Shown here: piece after piece, positions 1-6,086 of the stretch
Position numbering within the stretch: position 1 is the stretch's first letter
Layout: every line of letters begins with the position of its first letter
NCBI GenBank assembly: GCA_017398245.1
Contig: JAFQGN010000048.1
Span: 1 to 21,026 of the forward strand
Origin: Clostridia bacterium
GTDB taxonomy: Bacteria > Bacillota_A > Clostridia > Christensenellales > Aristaeellaceae
Direction: 5' to 3'
Length of the DNA: 21,026 nucleotides
Program-made: the position numbers and the translations under genes
The notes under the pieces: model-generated
Seen by the model: the letters and a program-made list of their open reading frames with translations, nothing else
The model's database searches: none
What the model was told of the DNA's origin: nothing

Positions 1-61
1 CTCAAAGAAATGAAATTACAAATGCAAAAAGGATGGGGCATAGACATTTTTATTAGTTTTT

Positions 62-100
62 GAAAGAAAAAGACCACCGAATCATTTGATCCGATGGTCT
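62..100 (-). terminator. Rho-independent terminator of the tRNA-Thr gene
   Basis: Read on the minus strand, a 14-bp imperfect stem (arms at 71-84 and 87-100, two-base loop) begins just past the tRNA CCA end and is followed by a T-rich tail (TTTTTCTTT). The spacing and tail fit an intrinsic terminator for the tRNA transcript. Confidence 0.85.
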
Positions 101-101
101 T

Positions 102-177
<76 letters not shown>

Positions 178-201
178 ACGTCGCTGTTCGCAACGATTGA
201 C

Positions 202-230
202 ATTATACTACAAAGCAGCTTGAATTGCAA
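202..230 (-). promoter_or_regulatory. Sigma-A promoter of tRNA-Thr
   Basis: The minus strand shows TTGCAA (225-230), a 17-nt spacer and a perfect TATAAT (202-207). The -10 box ends 24 nt before the first base of the mature tRNA, leaving a short 5' leader for RNase P to remove. Confidence 0.88.
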
Positions 231-239
231 TAGGAAAGA

Positions 240-636
240 GTGTAAACATACAGTAAAACAAACTTCAAATTGAACAGTTTCCGGACGAATTCAGGTTACA
301 TAAAGCTGACCATGCCGCAATTTGTCTCTTAGTGCGGCGCGAAACTGGCGCATTCCGGGAAACAGAACAATCGACGAAGTTTTATACAGAACGGGAAATG
401 GAGCCGATGCAAAGTATACAGAACAAAGCAACGATCATTCAAGATTTGCAGCCTAAAATTACAGGAAACTGCACAAAGGGCAAAACGGGCGTTTTTTATC
501 GGCTTTTTCTCCAAAGCAGGCGTTCGTTAAACGGCCTTAAGTGGCCGATTTTGTGCAGAAAACGCACAAAAATGCATGGGTTAAAGAGCGCATTTTTTCA
601 AAAAACGGGACAATGCGGGCGTATTTGCGGGGCGGC
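240..636. other. Non-coding stretch with several hairpins
   Basis: About 400 bp of lower-GC DNA between the tRNA promoter and the next gene. Short open frames here have no ribosome binding site and no protein-like composition. Visible inverted repeats are GCCGCA/TGCGGC (314-319 and 333-338), CGGCC/GGCCG (532-536 and 543-547), and the perfect 8-bp pair TTTTGTGC/GCACAAAA (549-556 and 564-571). None has a proper terminator tail. A small RNA or a decayed gene is possible; nothing is recognised. Confidence 0.5.
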
Positions 637-665
637 TTGACAAATCCATTCCACTTCGTTAGTAT
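637..665 (+). promoter_or_regulatory. Sigma-A promoter of the phospholipase C-like gene
   Basis: A perfect TTGACA (637-642), a 17-nt spacer and TAGTAT (660-665) lie just upstream of the AAGGAGG ribosome binding site (687-693) of the gene starting at 702. Confidence 0.8.
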
Positions 666-701
666 TTATCCTGAAAACACATACAGAAGGAGGAAGCAGG
701 A

Positions 702-1343
702 ATGGCTCTGCCGATGGTACACCTCGCCGTTGCCCGCGCATTGTACGAACGGAGGAAAGACGATGTGATGGCAGACGGCGCGTATTATCTGGGCGCAATC
801 TCGCCGGACGCCGTGCACATGCGGCCTGCATACGACAAAACGCTCAAAGCCGCTTCGCATTTCACGGCGGATAAGAGCAGGCAGAAGGACCCGGCCGCCT
901 GGACGGCGGACGCGCTTCTCGCTCTTCACGGCCGCAAAAGCGATCCGTTCTGCCTTGGATACGTCGTGCATGTGCTTACCGATATCATTTGGGCGCAAAC
1001 ATTGGGCGGAAAAATATACGACGCCTACGACGCCGATCCTTCGCCGGCGCAGAGCCGTTCTGCGGCGTATTACAACGATACCGATCTGATCGATATCGAA
1101 CTGTACAAGAACGCTGCCTGGCGCGAAGAAGTGTTCGGCCTGATGGAAGAAGCGCGAGCACAAGCGTTTGATGAGCTTGTGACGGAGGCCGACTGCGCAG
1201 CATGGCTGGCGCGCACGATCCGTTGGTACGACGAGCATTACGAGAGCATGTATCAGCCCATGCGCTATGTGAACGAAGCGGAAACAGCGGCGTTTATACA
1301 GGAAGCAGCCGAGGAGATCGAAAAACTGCTCGATGCCGAATAA
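702..1343 (+). CDS. Zinc-dependent phospholipase C-like protein
   Basis: A 213-residue soluble protein without a signal peptide. It resembles the small cytosolic Clostridia branch of the zinc-dependent phospholipase C / S1-P1 nuclease-like fold (PF00882). Candidate metal ligands typical of that fold are spread through the helices: His7, Asp36 and His39 (GAISPDAVH), His53, and His90/Asp94 (GYVVHVLTD). The family hydrolyses phospholipids or related phosphoesters in its secreted members; substrate and location of these leaderless versions are not established, so the catalytic role is inferred. The ATG at 702 follows AAGGAGG with an 8-nt spacer. It has its own promoter and a terminator directly after the stop, so it is a single-gene unit, convergent with the DUF3842 gene. 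Confidence 0.72.
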   Translation: MALPMVHLAVARALYERRKDDVMADGAYYLGAISPDAVHMRPAYDKTLKAASHFTADKSRQKDPAAWTADALLALHGRKSDPFCLGYVVHVLTDIIWAQTLGGKIYDAYDADPSPAQSRSAAYYNDTDLIDIELYKNAAWREEVFGLMEEARAQAFDELVTEADCAAWLARTIRWYDEHYESMYQPMRYVNEAETAAFIQEAAEEIEKLLDAE

Positions 1344-1380
1344 AAAGCGGAGCCCGGCGTGAAGCCGGGCTCCGCTTTTT
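1342..1380. terminator. Bidirectional intrinsic terminator
   Basis: A 17-bp perfect stem with a GTGAA loop has A5 on one flank and T5 on the other (AAAAAGCGGAGCCCGGC / GCCGGGCTCCGCTTTTT). It lies between two convergent stop codons and overlaps both slightly, so it can end transcription from both sides. Confidence 0.95.
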
Positions 1381-1792
1381 ATTTCTGTTTAAGCAAGGCA
1401 ATGATTTTTTCGACCGCGTCCTCGATCAGCGCATTCAGAGGAGGCACGGCGCTCATTCCCGCTATATGCACTCCGCATTTTGCGGAAGGTACCAGCACCT
1501 TATGCGCGCCGGAAGAACCGACGGCCTGCGCAATAGCAGGGGTGATCTCGCCAAGCATGGAATCCGCCATCAATAGCCCGATGGGCCCGGCGATGATATC
1601 CGCCTTCGCCGCGCAGACCTTTGCCGCGTTTTCACCGGTCGCGCCCCGGTCGGCCCCTGCGCGCAGCATAGCCGCCGTTGCAATGGCATTGGCTCCAACA
1701 GCTGTGATATCGCATTGCGGATCGTATTTTTTGAGTTGTTCGATCAGTGCGCGGCCGACGCCGCCGCCTTGTCCGTCCATGATCAGGAGCAT
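1379..1792 (-). CDS. DUF3842 family protein
   Basis: A 137-residue protein matching the DUF3842 family of Clostridia by its overall pattern. It has a glycine-rich N-terminus MDGQGGGVGRALIEQL (from residue 5), an ITAVGANAIATAAML segment, GATGENAA, and a central IIAGPIGLLMADSMLGEITP. The alternating beta/alpha pattern with glycine-rich turns suggests a Rossmann-like nucleotide-binding fold; that is inference, and no function is established for the family. The ATG at 1792 is preceded on the minus strand by GGAGGAGG at good spacing. It lies downstream of the isomerase gene but behind that gene's hairpin, so it either relies on read-through or has an unseen promoter in the 1793-1840 gap. Confidence 0.8.
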   Translation of the reverse strand: MLLIMDGQGGGVGRALIEQLKKYDPQCDITAVGANAIATAAMLRAGADRGATGENAAKVCAAKADIIAGPIGLLMADSMLGEITPAIAQAVGSSGAHKVLVPSAKCGVHIAGMSAVPPLNALIEDAVEKIIALLKQK

Positions 1793-1840
1793 GAAATCCT
1801 CCTCCGGTTCGTTTTCTGTACAGAGTTTTGCGCAAGAAAG

Positions 1841-1866
1841 AAAAGCCCCCGGAAAGGGGGCTTTTT
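1841..1866 (-). terminator. Intrinsic terminator after the isomerase gene
   Basis: The stem AAAAGCCCCC / GGGGGCTTTTT has a GGAAA loop and A/T runs on both flanks. It begins 10 nt past the stop codon of the minus-strand isomerase gene. Its symmetry would let it work in either direction, but only the minus-strand gene reads into it. Confidence 0.88.
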
Positions 1867-1875
1867 CAGACGGAA

Positions 1876-2634
1876 TTAGTCGTCCAGATAGATGCGGCGG
1901 AATTCCTTCAGGGACTCGATCGGATCCATCAGCGGGCCGTATTCGATGCCGCAGGCGCCGGTGTAGCCGGCCTCGTCGACCTTCTTGAACACGAGCTTGT
2001 AATCGGTCTCGCCGGTCTGCAGCTCATGGCGGCCCGGATGGCCGGCGGCATGCAGGTGGGCGATGCAATCAAGGTTGTTCACGATATTGTTGATGATGTT
2101 GCCTTCCATGATCTGCTGATGATAGATATCATAGATGACCTTCACGTTGGGGGAGTTGACTTCGCGGATGATGTTGAAGCTCTCCAGAGAAGACCACAGA
2201 TAGCAATCCTTATGGTTGTACAGGGTGTTGAGAGGCTCGACCATCAGGGTGATGCCGTAATCTTCGCAGATGGGCTTGGCAGCGAGCAGGCCCATGATGA
2301 TGGAATCGTGCTGCTTGTTGCGGCACTCGCCGGTGTCCTTGCCGCCCTGGGTGATCAGGAACTTGGCGCCGACCTTCTTGGCGGCAGCGCAGCTTTCCTT
2401 CAGGCACTCAACAAAGTGCGCGCGGTTTTCCGGCACGGTGAGGCCGAAATCGGTGGTGCACATGCTCAGCAGTTCAACGCCGCTCTCTTCGCACGCAGCG
2501 CGGACAGCGTCGAGATCAAGGTTCTTCCAGTTGTAGGTTTCAGCGGCATCAAAGCCGAGCTTGCCGATCTGCCTGATCGCCTCGGGGAATTCCACATTTC
2601 TAAAGAAGCCGGGAACCGGAACGCAAATTCTCAT
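1876..2634 (-). CDS. hyi: Hydroxypyruvate isomerase-like TIM-barrel enzyme
   Basis: A 252-residue protein of the xylose-isomerase-like/AP-endonuclease-2 TIM-barrel superfamily, closest in pattern and length to hydroxypyruvate isomerase (about 258 residues), which interconverts hydroxypyruvate and tartronate semialdehyde. Likely metal-site and catalytic residues are Glu133 (MVEPLNT), Asp169/His172 (IYDIYHQQ), His195 (HLHAAGHPGRHE) and Glu231 (GIEYGP). Other sugar isomerases or epimerases share these motifs, so the substrate is uncertain. The ATG at 2632-2634 follows AAGGAGGAA; longer upstream reading is non-coding because a promoter sits there. Every lysine codon I read is AAG, unlike nadK, which suggests strong expression. 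The gene is divergent from the spoIIIA cluster. Confidence 0.82.
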   Translation of the reverse strand: MRICVPVPGFFRNVEFPEAIRQIGKLGFDAAETYNWKNLDLDAVRAACEESGVELLSMCTTDFGLTVPENRAHFVECLKESCAAAKKVGAKFLITQGGKDTGECRNKQHDSIIMGLLAAKPICEDYGITLMVEPLNTLYNHKDCYLWSSLESFNIIREVNSPNVKVIYDIYHQQIMEGNIINNIVNNLDCIAHLHAAGHPGRHELQTGETDYKLVFKKVDEAGYTGACGIEYGPLMDPIESLKEFRRIYLDD

Positions 2635-2694
2635 AACTGGTTTCCTCCTTGTGATTTCCGTTTCAGGTCGAAAATATATATTCCGACGCCTGCA

Positions 2695-2724
2695 ATTGTA
2701 CAGGCAAATGGAACCGAATGTCAA
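2695..2724 (-). promoter_or_regulatory. Sigma-A promoter of the isomerase gene
   Basis: On the minus strand a perfect TTGACA (2719-2724), an 18-nt spacer and TACAAT (2695-2700) stand about 60 bp before the start codon. This is one of the strongest promoters in the window. Confidence 0.87.
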
Positions 2725-2733
2725 GACGGTACG

Positions 2734-2757
2734 AATATTTATCCGGCAATATTTATC
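2734..2757. repeat. Direct repeat upstream of the isomerase promoter
   Basis: Two identical 10-bp copies of AATATTTATC lie at 2734-2743 and 2748-2757, 14 bp apart start to start. The nearer copy begins 10 bp upstream of the -35 box of the minus-strand promoter, a position typical of an activator site. The binding protein is unknown. Confidence 0.55.
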
Positions 2758-3042
2758 ACTACATATAACTGCGGCAGGCTTCTGCGGAAGCGGAGCTAAA
2801 GAGATGAATCCGGCTCCGCGCGCCGCGCGATTTTGACAAGGGACGTCGCCTCGATTCGAGCGGCAAAGAGCCTCGTTGCACAGGAAATCCTTCGTTTCAC
2901 GAAACAAACAGACGTACCTATATACATTTATATTTTACCAACACCGCCGAAAACATGCAATAGATTTCGACAATTTCTATAGGGGAAAAGGAGTATTTTT
3001 GTGCTGCCTGCGGCATAGGATGATGACACCGCTATGGATCGT
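2758..3042. other. Divergent intergenic region before spoIIIAC
   Basis: About 285 bp between the isomerase control region and spoIIIAC. It holds an inverted repeat GCGGAGC/GCTCCGC (2790-2796 and 2813-2819), a GC-rich palindrome (2817-2829), GTTTC-AC-GAAAC (2894-2905) and an AT-rich stretch (2915-2935). A five-codon frame (GTG at 3001, stop at 3016-3018) sits behind AAAAGGAG. I found no convincing sigma-E promoter for the spoIIIA genes and no trace of spoIIIAA or spoIIIAB coding sequence. Confidence 0.5.
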
Positions 3043-3057
3043 GGAGGTGGTTGTGAG

Positions 3058-3255
3058 GTGCAGGCTGTCGTTCAGATCACGGCGATCGGGCTTGCGGCAT
3101 CGCTGGGCTCTCTGCTTTTGAAACGGGCGGGGCGCGAGGACATCGCGGCAGTCGTCGGGCTTGCGGGACTCCTGCTCACGCTGCTTGTTGTATTCAGCCT
3201 TATGCGGGAGTTTTTCGCAGGCGTTCAGTCTGTGCTGGGCGGGTTCTGGCAGTGA
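3058..3255 (+). CDS. spoIIIAC: Stage III sporulation protein AC
   Basis: A 65-residue protein with two membrane segments (roughly residues 3-18 and 30-50) joined by a short charged loop (KRAGREDIA), matching SpoIIIAC in length and pattern. In sporulating Bacillota it is a mother-cell membrane subunit of the SpoIIIA-SpoIIQ channel between mother cell and forespore. I chose the GTG at 3058 because GGAGGTGG (3043-3050) stands 7 nt upstream and the resulting length fits the family; the ATG at 3034 would place this sequence inside the protein. It is the first recognisable gene of the cluster: the usual upstream spoIIIAA and spoIIIAB are missing. SpoIIIAD follows after 12 nt. Confidence 0.82.
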   Translation: MQAVVQITAIGLAASLGSLLLKRAGREDIAAVVGLAGLLLTLLVVFSLMREFFAGVQSVLGGFWQ

Positions 3256-3267
3256 TGGGAGGGCCAT

Positions 3268-3660
3268 ATGAGCGGAGTCTTTCAGACAGTTCTGTTCGTT
3301 GTTGCGACTGCGCTTTTGTGCGTACTGCTACGCTCTGTAAAGCAGGAGTTTTCCGTTTTTGCGGGCATTGCGGGCTGCATCATCGTGCTGATCGCCGTGC
3401 TTCCGCAGCTTCGCCGCACGACAGAGGTGTTCGGCCGGATCTCATTCGACAGCGAGATCGGCGAGACGGCGAGGCAATGCATACAGGCGATGGCGATCGT
3501 TCTGCTGTGCGAATTTGCCGCTGCGATCTGCAAGGACGCAGGACAGAACGCGTTGGCTTTGCACGTATCCTTTTTCGGCCGGGCGACGATCTGCGCTCTT
3601 TGCGCTCCACTATTTGCCGGTCTGATCGATTCGCTCGGCTCGCTTTCGTCCTCCTTTTGA
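3268..3660 (+). CDS. spoIIIAD: Stage III sporulation protein AD
   Basis: A 130-residue integral membrane protein, close to the 133 residues of Bacillus SpoIIIAD. It has hydrophobic segments at about residues 4-20 and 27-46, then an amphipathic stretch and further hydrophobic segments through FAAAICKDAGQNALA and the C-terminus. The FAAAICKDAGQ-like sequence is characteristic of the family. It is predicted to be a membrane subunit of the SpoIIIA complex. The start ATG follows GGGAGGG with a 4-nt spacer. The end overlaps the proposed start of spoIIIAE, so translation of the two is probably coupled. Confidence 0.85.
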   Translation: MSGVFQTVLFVVATALLCVLLRSVKQEFSVFAGIAGCIIVLIAVLPQLRRTTEVFGRISFDSEIGETARQCIQAMAIVLLCEFAAAICKDAGQNALALHVSFFGRATICALCAPLFAGLIDSLGSLSSSF

Positions 3661-4712
3661 TCGCGCTTCCTTTTCCGGCCGAAGCGCAGAGCGAAACGGA
3701 GAGGCTGATCGACGCAATCAATCTTTCGGCGCTGCAGGAGCTGGCGGGGGATCTTTCCATAAAAGAAACGGCGATCGGGCTTCTGCGGGGCGAAACGGAC
3801 CTTGTAGATACTCTGATCGGCAGTTTCGATTTCAAAACCGTGATTTCGAACGCAGGAATGCGCGCGGGGCAGATCCTGATCCCGATCGGCCTGTGGGGGC
3901 TTTGTCCTGCGCTGCTTGGCGAACGAGGCGCGCATGCCGCAGGGAAATTCTGCGCATGCACGCTTGCTGCATCATTGGCGCAGATACTTTTTGCGCAATA
4001 TCGGTCTGCAATGTCTGCTGCAGAGCGGATCGCGCTGTTGTGCGAAGGGGCTGCGCCTGTGCTGACCACGCTGCTCAGCGCATCCGGCGCGGTGACTTCG
4101 TCCGCCCTGCTTACGCCTGCGGCCGGGATCGCGGCGCAGATCTGCACGGAGCTCATCGGCAGGTATATGATCCCCATCCTCGGCTGCTGCGGAGTCCTGG
4201 CCGTTTGTCCGGCATTTTCCGAGCGCTTTTCCTTTTCAGGGCTGCGAAAGCTGATGACGGGAGCCTGCACATGGCTGCAGGCCGGGGTTCTCGGGCTGTT
4301 TATGAGCGTGCTCCACATGCGCGGCATGCTTAAAACGGGGATGGACGGGCTTTCGATGCAGACGGCGAAATACACGATCGACAGCCTTCTGCCGGTCGTC
4401 GGCGGCGATGTAGCCGATTCGCTTGGGCTGCTGGTCGCCAGTGCGAAGGCCGTGCATGCCGGAGTAGGCGCGGTATGCTGCGCGCTGCTTTTGTCGTTCT
4501 GCATTGAGCCGGTCTGTGCGGCGGCAGCGGCCTTTCTGCTTGTACGCGTGTGTCGGGCGATTGTACAGCCGATCGGCGCGGGTGGGGCAATCGCTCTTTT
4601 GGACGGTTTTTCGGAGGTGCTTCAGGCGATGCTGGTTTCGATCGTATGCGCGGCGGTTCTGTTTGTGATGCTACTGGGCGCGTCGTTTCGCATGGCGGCG
4701 GCGCTGGGATGA
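3600..4712 (+). CDS. spoIIIAE: Stage III sporulation protein AE
   Basis: A polytopic membrane protein of about 370 residues (Bacillus SpoIIIAE has 399). Family features are the SASGAVTSSALLTPA segment, MDGLSMQTAKYTIDSLLPVVGG, and AIVQPIGAGGAIALLDGFSEVLQ near the C-terminus. It forms a large membrane part of the SpoIIIA complex. The N-terminus is predicted to be a signal peptide (hydrophobic core AFVLLLIALPFP, then AEAQ). No ATG or GTG lies in frame near it. I propose TTG at 3600, inside spoIIIAD, because it gives a normal basic n-region; TTG at 3657, which overlaps the spoIIIAD stop, is the alternative but truncates the signal. The frame stays open back to 3252, but that part is a shadow of spoIIIAD. 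Confidence 0.82.
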   Translation: MRSTICRSDRFARLAFVLLLIALPFPAEAQSETERLIDAINLSALQELAGDLSIKETAIGLLRGETDLVDTLIGSFDFKTVISNAGMRAGQILIPIGLWGLCPALLGERGAHAAGKFCACTLAASLAQILFAQYRSAMSAAERIALLCEGAAPVLTTLLSASGAVTSSALLTPAAGIAAQICTELIGRYMIPILGCCGVLAVCPAFSERFSFSGLRKLMTGACTWLQAGVLGLFMSVLHMRGMLKTGMDGLSMQTAKYTIDSLLPVVGGDVADSLGLLVASAKAVHAGVGAVCCALLLSFCIEPVCAAAAAFLLVRVCRAIVQPIGAGGAIALLDGFSEVLQAMLVSIVCAAVLFVMLLGASFRMAAALG

Positions 4713-4885
4713 AAAAGGTGTATGAGCTGTGCTTGCAGCTGGCTGCATTTTCGGCGATCGCCGGGGGGATGGAGATCCTTCTGCCGGAAGGAAAGCTGCG
4801 CAGCGCGGCGCTCACGCTGGCCGGTCTGCTTGCAGCAAAGCTGATCGCAGAAAGCACGCTATCCTGGATCGGCATGAACGGCTGA
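4709..4885 (+). CDS. spoIIIAF: Truncated SpoIIIAF-like membrane protein
   Basis: Only 58 residues, against about 200 in Bacillus SpoIIIAF. It retains the family's N-terminal membrane hairpin: one hydrophobic segment (about residues 8-25), the loop MEILLPEGKLRSA, where family members have a similar LLP turn, and a second hydrophobic segment (about 33-47). The cytosolic or intermembrane C-terminal domain is entirely absent. The ATG at 4709 overlaps the spoIIIAE stop (ATGA), so it is translationally coupled. spoIIIAG starts 17 nt after the stop, so no room remains for a frameshifted C-terminal domain. The call rests on position plus the LLP membrane-hairpin pattern. Confidence 0.72.
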   Translation: MKKVYELCLQLAAFSAIAGGMEILLPEGKLRSAALTLAGLLAAKLIAESTLSWIGMNG

Positions 4886-4901
4886 AATACGAGGTGCTTC
4901 G

Positions 4902-5279
4902 ATGCAGAAGATGAGATCTTTTCCGAAAATCAGTCCAGCGGTTCTGTATGCCGGGGTGTTTCTTTTACTGATTATGGGGTGTATGTCGGTATTCGGGCAG
5001 GATGAGAGCGGTACGAGCCTTGAGAGGCGGGTGGAGGAGGTTTTGAGCCGGATACAGGGGGCGGGCGAGGTGCGCGTGCTGATCAACAGCGGGCAGGAGC
5101 AGGCCCTTTCGGCATGGAGCATGATCGGCGTATCCGAACCGGAGAGGGAGATCACGGGCGTGCTGGTCGTTGCGCAAGGCGCGGCCGACCCGGCGGTCGC
5201 AGCGCGGCTTGCGCAGGCTGTAGGCACGGTGCTGCAGGTGGATCAATCGGCCATCTGCATCATGCTTATGGAAAAATGA
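4902..5279 (+). CDS. spoIIIAG: Short SpoIIIAG, ring-forming sporulation protein
   Basis: A 125-residue protein with one N-terminal membrane segment (about residues 12-31), then a ring-building-motif domain: LERRVEEVLSRIQGAGEVRVLINSG (40-64), ITGVLVVAQGAADPAVAARL (84-103) and a final helix and strand. The strand-turn GAGEVRV and the GVLVVAQGA motif are diagnostic of SpoIIIAG. Bacillus SpoIIIAG has 229 residues, largely because of a long beta-rich insertion between these two halves that builds the barrel of its 30-subunit ring. Here only about 20 residues join them, so this insertion is missing. The ATG at 4902 follows GAGGTG by 5 nt. Confidence 0.8.
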   Translation: MQKMRSFPKISPAVLYAGVFLLLIMGCMSVFGQDESGTSLERRVEEVLSRIQGAGEVRVLINSGQEQALSAWSMIGVSEPEREITGVLVVAQGAADPAVAARLAQAVGTVLQVDQSAICIMLMEK

Positions 5280-5311
5280 CGGTATCATTCGTCGAAAAGG
5301 CGGCATACTGA

Positions 5312-5318
5312 AAGGAGG
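5312..5318 (+). promoter_or_regulatory. Ribosome binding site that decides the spoIIIAH start
   Basis: The AAGGAGG at 5312-5318 ends one base before an in-frame ATG at 5320, too close for initiation there. A TTG at 5326 stands 7 nt away, the usual distance, so TTG is the likelier start. Confidence 0.6.
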
Positions 5319-5325
5319 GATGGCC

Positions 5326-5805
5326 TTGCCGGCGAGGTTAAGAAGGGCGCTCGGCGCAGGGCTGCTCGCCTTTTCCGTCGCTGCTTACGCCGGGGTATTG
5401 CCGGTATGGCGCATGGCAGAGCGGGAAACGCAAAGGCCGGCAGCGGCTTTTTCAGGCGTACAGATTTTGTCGGGTGACCAGGCGCGTACGGAAATGCTGG
5501 CCGTATTGGAGCGGACGCTGAACGACCCGCTGGCTTCAGAAAACAGTAAGGAAGAAGCGGCAGGACAGATGCAGGCGCTGCTTCGGACGATGGAGCAGGA
5601 AAATGCCATTGAAGAGGAACTGCGCCTTCGCGGGTACGGTCAAAGCATTGCAGGCGTGCACGCCGGGTTCGTTTCGGTGATCGTGCGCCGGGAACTGAGC
5701 GCGGAGGAAGCTGCGGCGATTTTTGAAACGGTTTGTCGCATAACCGGCTGCGAGATCGGGAATGTCCGTTTGATCCCATCGCAGGAAGATGCTGATATGA
5801 ATTAA
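5326..5805 (+). CDS. spoIIIAH: Stage III sporulation protein AH
   Basis: A 159-residue protein (Bacillus SpoIIIAH has 218) with an N-terminal membrane anchor (about residues 8-27), a linker and a C-terminal ring-building-motif domain. The latter shows the family pattern EEELRLRGYGQSIAGVHAGFVSVIVRRELSAEEAAAIFETVCRITG. In sporulating relatives this extracytoplasmic domain pairs with forespore SpoIIQ across the intermembrane space. The TTG at 5326 is chosen by ribosome-binding-site spacing; ATG at 5320 would add two residues. It closes the spoIIIA cluster. accB and accC, often found next in Clostridia, are not here; a 225-bp gap leads to the asp23 promoter. Confidence 0.83.
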   Translation: MPARLRRALGAGLLAFSVAAYAGVLPVWRMAERETQRPAAAFSGVQILSGDQARTEMLAVLERTLNDPLASENSKEEAAGQMQALLRTMEQENAIEEELRLRGYGQSIAGVHAGFVSVIVRRELSAEEAAAIFETVCRITGCEIGNVRLIPSQEDADMN

Positions 5806-6030
5806 CGACAGATGCGGTAGGCTTTGTTCACGACCGGTGTGGGAAGCGGTATGGATCGACTGATTTGAAATTGTAAAGGTGAGGAACGGAATTAAGCAAA
5901 AGTTACGCTATAAATCCTGCGCTTTGCCGGTCAATAGAAAGGGAATATCCCCTGATTGCGTCTTGTGAAGGAGATAATGGTGGTTCTGAAGCAGATTTAC
6001 CGTAAAATTTTGTCCATTTGCTTACATGAT

Positions 6031-6059
6031 TTGCCAAGACGGCGGATATCTGTTATAAT
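6031..6059 (+). promoter_or_regulatory. Sigma-A promoter of the asp23-amaP-DUF2273 unit
   Basis: TTGCCA (6031-6036), a 17-nt spacer and a perfect TATAAT (6054-6059) stand 12 nt before the AAGGAGG of asp23. The 225 bp upstream of it (5806-6030) contain no convincing gene or terminator. Confidence 0.88.
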
Positions 6060-6086
6060 ACAATAGCTATAAGGAGGCGAATACCT

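Noticed and set aside
332..640. 102-residue open frame in the gene-free stretch
   Set aside because: No ribosome binding site, mixed composition unlike a folded protein, and an overlapping open frame on the other strand.
666..1238. 190-residue minus-strand frame opposite the phospholipase C-like gene
   Set aside because: The plus-strand gene has promoter, ribosome binding site, family motifs and terminator; the minus frame has none.
2894..2905. GTTTC-AC-GAAAC resembling a parS chromosome-partitioning site
   Set aside because: It lacks the two central bases of the 16-bp parS palindrome, so the half sites are out of register; probably a chance inverted repeat.
3252..3599. Upstream extension of the spoIIIAE frame across spoIIIAD
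   Set aside because: Cys/Arg/Asp-rich translation without family similarity; it is the shadow of spoIIIAD in another frame.
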